Below, in pieces: positions 19,836 through 28,614 of a stretch of 64,000 bases of DNA. The position numbers were made by a program, and so were the translations under genes. Where the stretch lies: the NCBI RefSeq assembly GCF_002242685.1, contig NZ_NBIM01000004.1, forward strand, positions 62,001 through 126,000. Direction: 5' to 3'. Below the pieces are notes generated by a model. That model did not search any database. It saw only the letters and a list, made by a program, of their open reading frames with translations, and was not told the origin of the DNA. The first letter of the stretch is position 1, and each line of letters opens with the position of its first letter. The DNA comes from Oceanimonas doudoroffii (GTDB lineage: Bacteria > Pseudomonadota > Gammaproteobacteria > Enterobacterales > Aeromonadaceae).

Positions 19836-20519
19836 ATGCGACTCGATAAATTCATTTGCAAAAGCACCGAGCTGAGCCGGGCCGAGGCCAGACGGGCCAT
19901 TCATGCAGGCCTTGCCGTGGTCAACGGCGCAGCGGTCACCCATGAGGCGGCCCAGGTGCATGAAAACAACCACATTACCCTGGACGGCCAGCGGCTCAAG
20001 CCCCGGCCTTCCCGTTACTTTATGATGCACAAGCCCGCCGGTACCCTGTGCTCCAACGTGGACGGAGCCTATCCGTCGCTGTTTCGCGGGCTGAACATAG
20101 ACAAGCCCGACGAGCTGCATATTGTCGGCCGCCTCGATGCCGACACCACCGGCCTGGTGCTGCTGACCGATGACGGCCGCTGGTCGTTCAATATCACTCA
20201 CCCTCAGCGGCAATGTGACAAGGTATACCGGGTCAGCCTGCGGGATCCGCTGAATGAGCAGGTGGCGCACCGCTTTGCCCAGGGACTGCAATTACAGGGA
20301 GAAAACGCCCCCACCCTGCCGGCCAGGCTGGAGTCCATCGCTCCCAGGGAGGTGTTATTGACCATTACCGAAGGCCGTTTTCATCAGGTCAAGCGCATGT
20401 TTGCGGCGGTCGGCAACCGGGTCACCGGCCTGCACCGGGAGCAAATCGGCAACATTCGGCTGAATGTGCCGGTGGGCCAGTGGCGCGTCCTGACTTCGAA
20501 TGAGGTAGCCGGGGCCTGA
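19836..20519 (+). CDS. rsuA: 16S rRNA pseudouridine(516) synthase
   Basis: Converts U516 of 16S rRNA to pseudouridine in the assembling 30S subunit. The 227-residue protein has an N-terminal S4 domain (MRLDKFICKSTELSRAEARR) and the RsuA-type catalytic motif GRLDADTTGLVLLTDDG near residue 101-117, containing the nucleophilic aspartate. The later EGRFHQVKRMFAAVGN box is also intact. The ATG at 19836 matches the family start MRLDKFI; an upstream in-frame ATG at 19806 would add ten unrelated residues. Confidence 0.93.
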   Translation: MRLDKFICKSTELSRAEARRAIHAGLAVVNGAAVTHEAAQVHENNHITLDGQRLKPRPSRYFMMHKPAGTLCSNVDGAYPSLFRGLNIDKPDELHIVGRLDADTTGLVLLTDDGRWSFNITHPQRQCDKVYRVSLRDPLNEQVAHRFAQGLQLQGENAPTLPARLESIAPREVLLTITEGRFHQVKRMFAAVGNRVTGLHREQIGNIRLNVPVGQWRVLTSNEVAGA

Positions 20520-20614
20520 TATGGCCAAAGGCTACGCACAAAGCCTGCATACTTGCACAAACCCGGATAACATGATGGTGTCTTTCCCTTATCAATTAAT
20601 ACCTGGAGTCAGCC

Positions 20615-21034
20615 ATGCACATTGAACTCGTCTCTTTTGATCACGAGCACCAGCCAGCCATTCGCGCCGTGCGCAACGCCGTGTTTATTCAGGAGCAACA
20701 CATCAGTCCGGAGCTGGAGTTCGACGGCCTGGATGAAGACGCCCTTCATGTGCTGATCAAGGTTGATGGCGAATGGGCGGCCACCGGCCGCATGCTGGAC
20801 GACGGCCATATCGGTCGCATCGCCGTGCGCAAGGAATTCCGCGCCAAGGGACTGGGCGCCAGGGTGGTACAGGCACTGGTGGACGAAGCCGCTCGCCGGG
20901 GCCAGGAGCGGGTATATCTGGGGGCGCAGAAATACGCCACCGGCTTCTACCGAAAGCTGGGCTTCACTCCTTACGGAGACGAATTTCTTGATGCCGGCAT
21001 CGTGCATGTGCACATGGAAAAAGCACTGCAGTAA
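20615..21034 (+). CDS. GNAT-family N-acetyltransferase
   Basis: A 139-residue acetyl-CoA-dependent transferase of the small ElaA/YjdJ-like GNAT type. The acetyl-CoA-binding core is visible as IGRIAVRKEFRAKGLGARVV (residues about 67-86), followed by the typical QKYATGFYRKLGF segment. The substrate is not deducible. It has its own ACCTGGAG ribosome site 9 bases before the ATG. Confidence 0.85.
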   Translation: MHIELVSFDHEHQPAIRAVRNAVFIQEQHISPELEFDGLDEDALHVLIKVDGEWAATGRMLDDGHIGRIAVRKEFRAKGLGARVVQALVDEAARRGQERVYLGAQKYATGFYRKLGFTPYGDEFLDAGIVHVHMEKALQ

Positions 21035-21216
21035 GCTTGCACAAAACCAACAAAAACCCTCTATAAACAGAATATTATCTTATCAAGCCGGCACTTTTCC
21101 GCCGTTATCTTCCGGTAATGGCGTGCCGGCCGTTTGTTTTGCATTCTAATCAAATTTCACTTTTTAGCGCCTTTTCCGTACAATTGGCGCGTTCATGCAT
21201 TGAACAAAGTGAATTG

Positions 21217-22779
21217 ATGAAAGTTTCCAACCTCAGCTTTACCGAGCAGAGGCTGGTGGCCGGCCTAAGCGGCGGCTTCCTGCTTCTTTTCGTGATCCTC
21301 GCCTTTTTTGACCTGCAACGAATGACCCAATGGATTAACCAGGGCTTTGCCTGGACCCTTGATGTATTTGGTCCTCTGTGGCAGGTGTGGATGCTGGCCA
21401 ACCTGGTCATTGCCCTGGTGCTGGGCCTGACCCGCTACGGTGACATTCGCCTGGGCGGCGCCGTGGCCCCCGACAGCTCCACCTTTCGCTGGCTGGCGGT
21501 GATCATGTGCACCCTGCTGGCCGGTGGCGGCGTATTCTGGTCCGCCGCCGAGCCCATGTATCACTTTGTGACCACGCCGCCGCTGTTTGCCGACGCCGAC
21601 AGCGGCGTGTCGGCGGTGTCGGCCGCCCTGGCCCAGAGCTTTATGCACTGGGGTTTTCTGGCCTGGGCTGCCCTCGGCACCCTGTCGGCCATCGTGGTGG
21701 TGTACGCCCACTATCACAAGGGGCTGGCCATGCGCCCACGCACCCTGCTCTATCCACTGCTGGGGGACAAGGTGGAAAGCCACTGGCTGGGCACCCTGGC
21801 CGACGTGGTCTCCATTATCGCCGTGGCCGCCGGCACCATTGGCCCCATCGGTTTTCTCGCCACCCAGCTGGGTTTCAGCTTTGAGGCGCTGCTGGGCTGG
21901 GACAACAGCTACGGCCTGCAACTGGCGATTCTGGGCGGCCTGGTGCTTATCTACACCCTGTCGGCCTCTACCGGCATAGACAAGGGCATTCAGTGGCTGT
22001 CGAGTGCCAACGTGGTGCTGGCGGTGGTGTTGCTGGCCATTATTCTGCTGGCGGGCCCGGGCAACTTCATCATTGACGCCTTCCTCAACGGCATGGGCGT
22101 GTATCTGCAGGACTTTATGCCCATGGCCCTGAACCGGCAGGACGACGCTTGGCTGGGCTGGTGGACCCTGTTCTTCTGGGGCTGGTTTATCGGTTACGGC
22201 CCCATGATGGCGCTGTTTATCGCCCGTATCTCCCGAGGCCGCTCCCTGCGCGAGCTGGTGATGGCGGTGGCCATCATGGCGCCCCTGGTCACCAACTTCT
22301 GGTTTGCCAGCATCGGCGGCGCCGGCATCTTCTACGAGCAGGCCGCCGCCGGCGTGGTGTCGGGCCCGCTGCAGGAAAGCGGCCTGCCCGCGGCCCTGCT
22401 GGCGGTAACCCAGCAACTGCCCCTGGCCGAGCTGATGGTGCCCGCGTTTCTGGTGCTCACGGTGATCTTCGTGGCCACCACGGGTGACTCCATGGCCTAT
22501 TCCATCGCCATGGCGATCAGCGGCGACCACACCCCGCGCACCAGCCAGCGCATTTTCTGGGCCCTGACCATGGGGCTGGTAGCGGCGGTGCTGCTGCGCA
22601 TGGGCGAAGGCGGCATCAATGCGCTGCAGTCCTTTATCGTGATCACCGCGGCCCCGGTGTCGCTGCTGCTGCTGCCGGTGCTCTGGACCGGTCCGCGCAT
22701 GGCCCACGCCATGGCCTATGAGCAGGGCATCGTCACCGAGGCGCCCCGAGGCAAGACGGTGAGCGAGAGCGCCACCTGA
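21217..22779 (+). CDS. BCCT-family betaine/choline/carnitine-type transporter
   Basis: Inner-membrane secondary transporter of 520 residues with about 12 membrane segments. The BCCT signature is present in the middle (WTLFFWGWFIGY followed by GPMMALFIARISRGR near residue 325-345), and the N-terminal half has GGGVFWSAAEPMYHF. Substrates in the family are quaternary amines such as glycine betaine, choline or carnitine; which one cannot be read here. No betaine synthesis genes are adjacent. The ATG at 21217 fits family length; the longer frame upstream lacks hydrophobic character. Confidence 0.88.
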   Translation: MKVSNLSFTEQRLVAGLSGGFLLLFVILAFFDLQRMTQWINQGFAWTLDVFGPLWQVWMLANLVIALVLGLTRYGDIRLGGAVAPDSSTFRWLAVIMCTLLAGGGVFWSAAEPMYHFVTTPPLFADADSGVSAVSAALAQSFMHWGFLAWAALGTLSAIVVVYAHYHKGLAMRPRTLLYPLLGDKVESHWLGTLADVVSIIAVAAGTIGPIGFLATQLGFSFEALLGWDNSYGLQLAILGGLVLIYTLSASTGIDKGIQWLSSANVVLAVVLLAIILLAGPGNFIIDAFLNGMGVYLQDFMPMALNRQDDAWLGWWTLFFWGWFIGYGPMMALFIARISRGRSLRELVMAVAIMAPLVTNFWFASIGGAGIFYEQAAAGVVSGPLQESGLPAALLAVTQQLPLAELMVPAFLVLTVIFVATTGDSMAYSIAMAISGDHTPRTSQRIFWALTMGLVAAVLLRMGEGGINALQSFIVITAAPVSLLLLPVLWTGPRMAHAMAYEQGIVTEAPRGKTVSESAT

Positions 22780-22787
22780 TCCCACTT

Positions 22788-22813
22788 CGGCGAGGTCCCT
22801 TCGGACCTCGCCG
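22788..22813 (+). terminator. Hairpin after the BCCT gene
   Basis: Eleven-base-pair stem CGGCGAGGTCC / GGACCTCGCCG with loop CTTC. No T-run follows, so termination may be partial. Confidence 0.55.
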
Positions 22814-22958
22814 GTCTCATTGCTACGGTCTGCCAACCCGACAGCCGCAGCGCCCTGCCCTCGCAACGCGCTTAAACAACATCCTGATTCGTGTAGCTTT
22901 TGGAACCATCTTTGTTCTATCTTGTCTGGGTTATGGCCCATACAACACGGAGCACCCC

Positions 22959-23360
22959 ATGTCCTGGAACCTGGAACAACTGCACGACTTGCTGGCCAAA
23001 CACCAAGGCTGGCGCTGTTCACTTGAGCACGACTCCCTGCTGGTAACCAATGAAGAAGGGCTGGACGCCTTTCTGGCGGTATCCGGCGAGCAAATCATCG
23101 CCGAAACCCTGCTGTTTCCCGCCAGCGCCGTCAGCCATGCCGCCGCCCTCAACGACACCATATTACGCACCCATCAGTTGTTTCCCCTGACCACGGTGGG
23201 CATCAGTCATATCAACGGCGACGACTACTACATTGCCTTTGGTGCCCTGTCGTCGGGATCAAAGGAAGAGAGCGTGCTCATCGAGGTGGAAACTTTGTTC
23301 CGCAACACCGAAGCCTTTCTCGAGCTCTATCAGGATCATCTGCAAGGAGTCAGCGCATGA
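22959..23360 (+). CDS. yjfI: YjfI-like DUF2170 protein
   Basis: A 133-residue cytosolic protein of the DUF2170 family, of unknown function, the first gene of a yjfIJKLMC-type operon. It contains the conserved stretch LTTVGISHINGDDYYIAFGAL and an acidic C-terminal helix. Its last codons overlap the start of the next gene by four bases (ATGA), implying translational coupling. In enterics the homologous set is an uncharacterised PspA-like envelope operon. Confidence 0.85.
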   Translation: MSWNLEQLHDLLAKHQGWRCSLEHDSLLVTNEEGLDAFLAVSGEQIIAETLLFPASAVSHAAALNDTILRTHQLFPLTTVGISHINGDDYYIAFGALSSGSKEESVLIEVETLFRNTEAFLELYQDHLQGVSA

Positions 23361-24043
23361 GCGTATGGAAAAAACTGGTCACCGCCATCAAGGGCAGTGC
23401 CAACGAAGCCGCCGAAGCCGTGGCCGACAGCCAGGCCCTGCGCATTCTGGAGCAGGAAATTCGTGAAGCCAAACAGGAGCTGCGCCGCTCCGACGAGGCC
23501 CTGACCGGCATCATGGCCAAGCGCAAGCTGGCCCAGCAAAAGGTGGACGCCATCGGCGCCAGCATTGCCGAATATGAGGGCCACGCCCGGGCCGCCATGG
23601 CCAAGGAAAACCGCGACCTGGCGCTGGAATGTGCCCAGCGGGTAAGCGAGCTGAAAAACGAGCAGGACGCCGAAACCGCCTATCTGGAACAGTTCACCGC
23701 CTCCGAGCAAACCCTGAAAGACAATATCGGCACCGCCAAGAATCGCCTGCGCCAGCTGGAACAACAGCTGGATGTGGTCAGGGCCACCGACAGCGTGCAA
23801 AAGGCCCAGGCGGCGGTGTCGTCCCGCCACACCGGCGCCAACTCGCGCATGAAAACCGCGGTGGAGTCCCTGGATCGCATCAAGCAGAAGCAGACCCAAC
23901 GTCAGGCCGAGCTGGACGTGGCCGCCGAGCGCGCCGCCAGCGAAAGTGGCGACGCCCTGGAACAAAAGTTGAAGAGCGCCGGCATCACCGGCAGCCAGTC
24001 GGCCGGGGCCGAAGACGAGCTGGCCCGCATTCTTGGCAAATAA
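23357..24043 (+). CDS. yjfJ: PspA/IM30-family protein YjfJ
   Basis: A 228-residue, almost entirely coiled-coil protein of the PspA/Vipp1 family, which assembles on the inner face of the cytoplasmic membrane and protects it under stress. Heptad-rich helices run from about residue 20 to 190 (ILEQEIREAKQELRRSDEAL, NRLRQLEQQLDVV). It is coupled to yjfI by a 4-base overlap and followed by yjfK, an arrangement conserved with the enteric yjf operon. No phage-shock regulator gene is adjacent. Confidence 0.88.
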   Translation: MSVWKKLVTAIKGSANEAAEAVADSQALRILEQEIREAKQELRRSDEALTGIMAKRKLAQQKVDAIGASIAEYEGHARAAMAKENRDLALECAQRVSELKNEQDAETAYLEQFTASEQTLKDNIGTAKNRLRQLEQQLDVVRATDSVQKAQAAVSSRHTGANSRMKTAVESLDRIKQKQTQRQAELDVAAERAASESGDALEQKLKSAGITGSQSAGAEDELARILGK

Positions 24044-24118
24044 CCGGCGCTGCCGAGCAACACACTCCGCCGGCGATGCCACGAGCCGAACCGGCAACAA
24101 ACAGACGGGGCAACTAAC

Positions 24119-24760
24119 ATGTTCGACTGGCTGAAAAAGAAAATGCAGCCCGCCGTGCCCGAGCGCGAGCCGGCCCCGGAAGTGCTGGGGCTGCGCCTGG
24201 GCGGCGGCATCGAGCTGGACGCCCTGCGGCTGTCGCTGCTGGAAGATCAGGTGACCTTTGAGGGTGCCGCCAGCACCCAAATCATTCAGGCGGTGGGCCG
24301 GGTGATGCTGGATGAAAGCCACCAGCTGCTGCGCTTTTACACCGACGATGACGGCTTTGTACAGGTGCTGCTGAGCGGCGGCACCACCGACGACTGTGTG
24401 TCCGAGGTCAAGCTCTGGTACTTTTACCAGACCCGGCCGGTGGACGGCGACGCCGCCTGGAACCGCCTGCTGGAGAAAGAGCTGGTGCAGCCCGAGTGGG
24501 ATCTGGATGGCCAGGCCTTCAGCAAGGCCTGGGACAATACGCGGCCGGTAGCCATGACCGAAACCACCTGGCTGCACAATGGTGGCCGCAGCGACACCGA
24601 TCAGTTCGTGATGCTGTATGAGCGCCCCCTGAACAACGACGACGCCGAAATGCTGATGGTGGCCGGCGAGGAAAAGCTCAACGGCCCTCGCCCCGAACGC
24701 AGCCTGGTGCTGGCCACCGGCATCGATCTGAGCCCGACGGATTTTCGGTTTGTAAGCTGA
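24119..24760 (+). CDS. yjfK: YjfK-like DUF2491 protein
   Basis: A 213-residue soluble protein of the DUF2491 family. It starts MFDWLKKKMQPAVPE and contains the recognisable GGGIELDALRL and WHLHNGGRSDTDQF-like stretches of YjfK homologues. Function unknown; operon position between the PspA-like gene and the membrane protein gene suggests a role in the same envelope process. An 86-bp palindromic repeat separates it from yjfL. Confidence 0.82.
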   Translation: MFDWLKKKMQPAVPEREPAPEVLGLRLGGGIELDALRLSLLEDQVTFEGAASTQIIQAVGRVMLDESHQLLRFYTDDDGFVQVLLSGGTTDDCVSEVKLWYFYQTRPVDGDAAWNRLLEKELVQPEWDLDGQAFSKAWDNTRPVAMTETTWLHNGGRSDTDQFVMLYERPLNNDDAEMLMVAGEEKLNGPRPERSLVLATGIDLSPTDFRFVS

Positions 24761-24784
24761 TGCTTGTCGGCCTTGATCAGCAAA

Positions 24785-24866
24785 GTAGGCTGGAATGAGC
24801 GAAGCGAATTCCGGCATGAAAGCGGCGGTGACCTGTTGGAATTCGCCGAGGCTCATTCCAACCTAC
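24785..24866. repeat. REP-like palindromic repeat, copy 1
   Basis: Left arm GTAGGCTGGAATGAGC and right arm GCTCATTCCAACCTAC pair with one mismatch and enclose inner GAATTCC palindromes. A related copy lies at 27159-27236. Such GTAGGTTGGAATGAGC elements are dispersed intergenic repeats in many gammaproteobacteria. Together the two copies bracket yjfL-yjfM-yjfC. Confidence 0.75.
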
Positions 24867-24921
24867 GACTCCTGCAAAAAATGACAGATTTTCATATTCA
24901 AAACGGAATAAAAGGATATCC

Positions 24922-25338
24922 ATGGACGCCTTGCTGACTTCTCTTTCGGGCCTAGGCCCCTTTGTGCTGTATTTCGGCCTTTCCATACTCATGCTGCTGG
25001 TGTTCAAGTGGCTCTATGTGCTGATCACCCCCTGGGACGAATGGCGGCTGATTCGAGAAAATCAGAACCTGGCGGCGGCAATTGCCCTGGTGGGCGCCGT
25101 TATCGGATTTTCCCTGGCCATCGCCAGCGCCGCCGCCAACTCGGTGTCGCTGCTCGATTTTGTTGTCTGGGGCGTGGTGGCGCTGGTGGCCCAGCTGCTG
25201 GCCTTTGCCCTGGTCAGGCTGATCTTTCTGCCTCGCGTGTCCGAACGCATCTGCGCCGGCCAGGTCTCCGCCGGCGCCGTGGTCGGTGGCCTGTCGGTGG
25301 CCGTGGGCCTGATCAACGCCGCCTGCATCACCTACTGA
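24922..25338 (+). CDS. yjfL: YjfL-like DUF350 (UPF0719) membrane protein
   Basis: A 138-residue inner-membrane protein with four hydrophobic segments and the DUF350 pattern ENQNLAAAIALVGAVIGFSLAI in the second segment, a repeated two-helix unit characteristic of the family. The next gene starts 10 bases later and the two are certainly cotranscribed. Function unknown. Confidence 0.87.
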   Translation: MDALLTSLSGLGPFVLYFGLSILMLLVFKWLYVLITPWDEWRLIRENQNLAAAIALVGAVIGFSLAIASAAANSVSLLDFVVWGVVALVAQLLAFALVRLIFLPRVSERICAGQVSAGAVVGGLSVAVGLINAACITY

Positions 25339-25347
25339 GGAGGGCCC

Positions 25348-25965
25348 ATGAAACGCTCCCGACGCCAGCTGTTGACCAGCATGACACAACGCATCGGCAA
25401 GCCGGTGGGCGCCGCCCTGGCCGGCTCGGTGCTGCTCAGTGCCTGCGGCCAGAACGAGCCCGAGGTGCAGGTATATCAGTCGCCGGACGACTGCCACAAC
25501 GACAATCCGGAACTGGCCGAACAATGCCGGGCCGCCTATCAGCAGGCCCTGGCCGAATCTGCCGACACCGCCCCCAAATACGACCGTCAATACGACTGTG
25601 AAGCCGACTTCGGCGGCGGCAACTGCGTGCCCTACCAATATCAGGGCAACAACTGGTTTATGCCCGCCATGGCCGGATTTATGTTTGGCCGCCTGCTCGA
25701 CCGGGATCGCTATATTCACCAGCCGGTTTATACCTCCTACAACCCCTACTCTCCCTACTACGGCCACTGGACCACGGCCGGCGGCTACCGGCTGGGCAAG
25801 GCCAGTTACGGCAAACGCATGCCGGTCAGCCGGGACGCGCTCAAACCCAAGCCCAAGGTCACCCGCACCATTTCCCGGGGCGGCTTTGGCTCCACCGCCC
25901 AGGCCAAGAGCAGCTGGAGCAGCAGCAAGCGCTCCGGCAGCCGTTCCCGGGGCTGGGGCGGCTGA
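25348..25965 (+). CDS. yjfM: YjfM-like DUF1190 lipoprotein
   Basis: A 205-residue exported lipoprotein: basic N-terminus (KRSRRQ), hydrophobic stretch and lipobox LLSAC with the cysteine near residue 33. The mature region has the DUF1190 cysteine pattern (DDCHNDNPELAEQCRAAY, YDCEADFGGGNC) and a serine/glycine/arginine-rich end. Function unknown. Its stop shares bases with the start of yjfC (overlap at 25965). Confidence 0.85.
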   Translation: MKRSRRQLLTSMTQRIGKPVGAALAGSVLLSACGQNEPEVQVYQSPDDCHNDNPELAEQCRAAYQQALAESADTAPKYDRQYDCEADFGGGNCVPYQYQGNNWFMPAMAGFMFGRLLDRDRYIHQPVYTSYNPYSPYYGHWTTAGGYRLGKASYGKRMPVSRDALKPKPKVTRTISRGGFGSTAQAKSSWSSSKRSGSRSRGWGG

Positions 25966-27131
25966 TGCTGCGGGTCGGTCACCGGGAACGCCCCCACTGG
26001 CGCACCCAGGCGGAACAACTGGGCTTTGGCTTTCACACCATGTATGGCGAGCCCTACTGGGACGAGACCGCCTATTACCAGTTCACCCTGGCCCAGATAG
26101 AGCGGGACCTGGAAGACCCCACCGCAGAGCTGCATCAGATGTGCCTGGAGGTGGTGGACCGGGTGGTGCGCGACGAACGATTGCTGCGCCGCTGCGGCCT
26201 GCCGGCGGCCCGCTGGCAGGACATCGCCGATTCCTGGCACAGGCGCGATCCCAGCCTCTATTCCCGGCTGGATCTGGCCTACGACGGCCGCGGCCCGGCC
26301 AAGCTGTATGAAAACAACGCCGACACTCCCACCAGCCTGTTTGAGACCGCCTTCTGGCAGTGGCTGTGGCTGGAAGACAACGTCGATGCGGGCTGGCTCA
26401 GGCGGGACGCGGATCAGTTCAACCTGCTGCAGGAGCGGCTGGTGCGTCGCTTTGCCCGACTGGCTAAAGACCATCCCGGCCAGCGGCTGCATTTCTCCTG
26501 CTGCAAGGACACGGATGAGGACAGGGGCACGGTGCAGTATCTGGAAGACTGCGCCCGGGAAGCCGGGCTCGACACCGCCTTTGTGTTTGTGGAAGACATC
26601 GGCCTGGGGCAAGGCGGCTGGCTGACCGACAGCCAGAACAACACCATCGACTGGCTGTTCAAACTCTACCCCTGGGAGTTCATGTTTGAAGAGCAATACG
26701 CCGAACACCTCACCCCCAGCCGGGTCAACTGGCTGGAGCCCATGTGGAAGTCGGTGCTGTCCAACAAGGCCTTGCTGCCGCTGCTGTGGCAGCAGTTTCC
26801 CGGCCACCCCAACCTGTTACCCGCCTATTTCGGCGACGATCCCGCCCGTTCACAACTGCACGAATACGTGCAGAAGCCGCTGTTTTCCCGGGAAGGGGCC
26901 AATATTCGCATCGTGCGCCATGGCGAGGTGGTGGCCGAGGTAGACGGCCCCTACGGCGAGGAAGGCATGATCATTCAGGCCTGGCACCCGCTGCCGGTGT
27001 TTGGCGGCCGCCATGCGCTGGTAGGCAGCTGGCTGGTGGACGACGCCCCCGCCGGCATCGCCATGCGCGAAGACACCAGTCCCATCACTCAGGATCTGTC
27101 CCGCTACCTGCCCCATATTATTTTGGGTTAA
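25965..27131 (+). CDS. yjfC: YjfC glutathionylspermidine-synthase-like ATP-grasp protein
   Basis: A 388-residue protein of the glutathionylspermidine synthase C-terminal (ATP-grasp amide ligase) family. Characteristic pieces are DLAYDGRGPAKLYENNADTP, the CCKDTDEDRGTVQYLEDCA region, LYPWEFMFEE near residue 235 and QKPLFSREGANI near 305. By homology it may ligate an amine or amino acid to a peptide; no substrate is established for YjfC. It is the last gene of the yjf operon and overlaps yjfM by one base. Confidence 0.85.
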   Translation: MLRVGHRERPHWRTQAEQLGFGFHTMYGEPYWDETAYYQFTLAQIERDLEDPTAELHQMCLEVVDRVVRDERLLRRCGLPAARWQDIADSWHRRDPSLYSRLDLAYDGRGPAKLYENNADTPTSLFETAFWQWLWLEDNVDAGWLRRDADQFNLLQERLVRRFARLAKDHPGQRLHFSCCKDTDEDRGTVQYLEDCAREAGLDTAFVFVEDIGLGQGGWLTDSQNNTIDWLFKLYPWEFMFEEQYAEHLTPSRVNWLEPMWKSVLSNKALLPLLWQQFPGHPNLLPAYFGDDPARSQLHEYVQKPLFSREGANIRIVRHGEVVAEVDGPYGEEGMIIQAWHPLPVFGGRHALVGSWLVDDAPAGIAMREDTSPITQDLSRYLPHIILG

Positions 27132-27158
27132 TGAGTCTCCCTGATACTCGAGAAAGCG

Positions 27159-27236
27159 GTAGCTTGGAATGAGGAACGAATCCCAACATGTCAGCCACGG
27201 CAATGTTGGAATTCGCTTCGCTCATTGCCAGCCTAC
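27159..27236. repeat. REP-like palindromic repeat, copy 2
   Basis: Arms GTAGCTTGGAATGAG and CTCATTGCCAGCCTAC form an imperfect palindrome related to copy 1 at 24785-24866, with inner CCCAACATG / CAATGTTGG. It lies between yjfC and the convergent porin gene and may serve as a transcript end for both. Confidence 0.7.
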
Positions 27237-27256
27237 GTCTGAGCCGATTATGTCTT

Positions 27257-28237
27257 TTAGAAGTAATACTGCAGCCCCACGCCGTAGAGATCGTCTTCAC
27301 TGTCGGCGCGGTTCACCAGATATTCGGCATACACCTTGGCCCTGGGCATCAGATAATATTCGGTGGCGAGGATCACCTTGTCTTCCCAACGCGCGCGAGC
27401 GGGCTGCTTCAGGCTCAGCCGGTTATAGCCCAGGCCCAGGGCCAGCTGCTTATAGCTGTAGGACAGCACCCCTTCCCAGTACTCAAAGCGAAAACGGTCG
27501 ATGCAGCCCGGCCCAACCCAGCACACGTCCTGATAATCGGCCCGGCCCCGGGTCAGTGCCGCATAAAAGCCGCCCGGCGTCCGGTAACTCAGGCCCAGTG
27601 CCAGGTCGCGAATATCGCCGTTGGGCGCCCCCTGGTGCTGGTTTTCCGCCGCCAGCACAATGCCCAGGCCGTTGTTCGCCTGATAGCCGGCCGAGGCACC
27701 ATACTGGGATTTGACCCCGCTGTTACCATCCTGCCTGTCGGCGTCGTTAGCGGCATAGCCGGCGCGCACATCCCAGCCGTCACTGGCCCAGGTCAGCTTG
27801 ATCTGATCGTCCAGGGTGGACGTCGCCATATAGCCGTGACCGCCAAACAGATTGAACACGTCGGTCAGATCCCGCAACTGGTTAAAGGGACTGTCGCTGC
27901 GCCCGACGGTCAGCTCCAGCTCGTTCCTGATACGCACACCCAGCCAGGCTTCATCCGAGTAAATTTGGTCGCCGTAACGGGAGTCGCTGAGCAGATCCCA
28001 GCTCAGTTCACCAATCAGGATCACCTGCTCGTTCAGCCGGCCGGCACCGGACAGCCCCAGCGAAGCATGAGTATCGCCGCCAAAGGATTCGGCCTGGTAG
28101 CCCTGCTGATAGCCCAGGGCACCGAAATCCTGCTGAATTTTGCCGTGAAACGCCAACATCTGTTGTCGATCGTCGGTGCTCCAGGTCAGCGCCATGGCCG
28201 GCGCGGTGAAAAGAAGAAGGGAAAGAATCGCGCGCAT
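27257..28237 (-). CDS. Outer-membrane beta-barrel porin-like protein
   Basis: A 326-residue protein with a cleavable signal peptide (about 16 residues, ending AMA) and alternating amphipathic strands. The sequence ends in YGVGLQYYF, whose terminal aromatic phenylalanine is the classic outer-membrane assembly signal. The strand pattern and Gly/Tyr content resemble general diffusion porins of the Gram-negative porin family, but no substrate can be assigned. One disulfide-capable pair, CWVGPGC, sits in a predicted external loop. It starts 27 bases downstream of the terminator of the preceding gene. Confidence 0.82.
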   Translation of the reverse strand: MRAILSLLLFTAPAMALTWSTDDRQQMLAFHGKIQQDFGALGYQQGYQAESFGGDTHASLGLSGAGRLNEQVILIGELSWDLLSDSRYGDQIYSDEAWLGVRIRNELELTVGRSDSPFNQLRDLTDVFNLFGGHGYMATSTLDDQIKLTWASDGWDVRAGYAANDADRQDGNSGVKSQYGASAGYQANNGLGIVLAAENQHQGAPNGDIRDLALGLSYRTPGGFYAALTRGRADYQDVCWVGPGCIDRFRFEYWEGVLSYSYKQLALGLGYNRLSLKQPARARWEDKVILATEYYLMPRAKVYAEYLVNRADSEDDLYGVGLQYYF

Positions 28238-28263
28238 CGTAAGAATTACCGGTTAACCATGAA

Positions 28264-28291
28264 AAAAGGGTGCTGCAATCAGCACCCTTTT
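28264..28291 (-). terminator. Intrinsic terminator of the small secreted protein gene
   Basis: Perfect 12-bp stem AAAAGGGTGCTG / CAGCACCCTTTT with loop CAAT, flanked by A and T runs. It lies between the stop of the small secreted protein gene and the porin start. Confidence 0.85.
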
Positions 28292-28317
28292 ACGTTACTC
28301 ACTGACAAGCCGGCTGA

Positions 28318-28614
28318 TTAACGGCCGAAGTTTTTCTTGTAGGAGTACTCTTGACCGTTCACGTTCTTGTTGATGGTTACACCGTTTTCGGTCACCTGCT
28401 TGTCAACGGTGTAGGTATAGGTTTCGCCGTTGGCCTTGGTGACGGTCTTGGTGAAAGACACGGTACCGTCTTCGGATACGGTCTTGTTCACTTCAACATT
28501 GGCGTAGCCGTTGTCGTAGCTGTTGTTGTACGAGTGGTTGCCACCGAAACCGGCGTTGGCGGACGCGGCGAGTACCAGTGCAGCTGCGGAAATAACCCAT
28601 TTGGCTTTTTGCAT
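28318..28614 (-). CDS. Small secreted/periplasmic protein of unknown function
   Basis: A 98-residue protein with a clear signal peptide (MQKAKWVISAAALVLAASAN then AGFG) and a 76-residue mature part rich in N, Y, T, V and K. It contains two similar units, VNKTVSEDGTVSFTKTVTKA and VDKQVTENGVTINKNVNGQ, suggesting a short internal duplication with a beta-strand pattern. I do not recognise a family. The ATG at 28614 has an AAGGAAG ribosome site; the longer frame to 28698 lacks one. It is followed by a strong terminator, so it appears to be a separately transcribed, possibly abundant product. Confidence 0.75.
   Translation of the reverse strand: MQKAKWVISAAALVLAASANAGFGGNHSYNNSYDNGYANVEVNKTVSEDGTVSFTKTVTKANGETYTYTVDKQVTENGVTINKNVNGQEYSYKKNFGR

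Noticed and set aside
21265..23022. A 585-codon frame antisense to the BCCT gene
   Set aside because: Low-complexity His/Gln/Gly composition and complete overlap with a convincing transporter gene.
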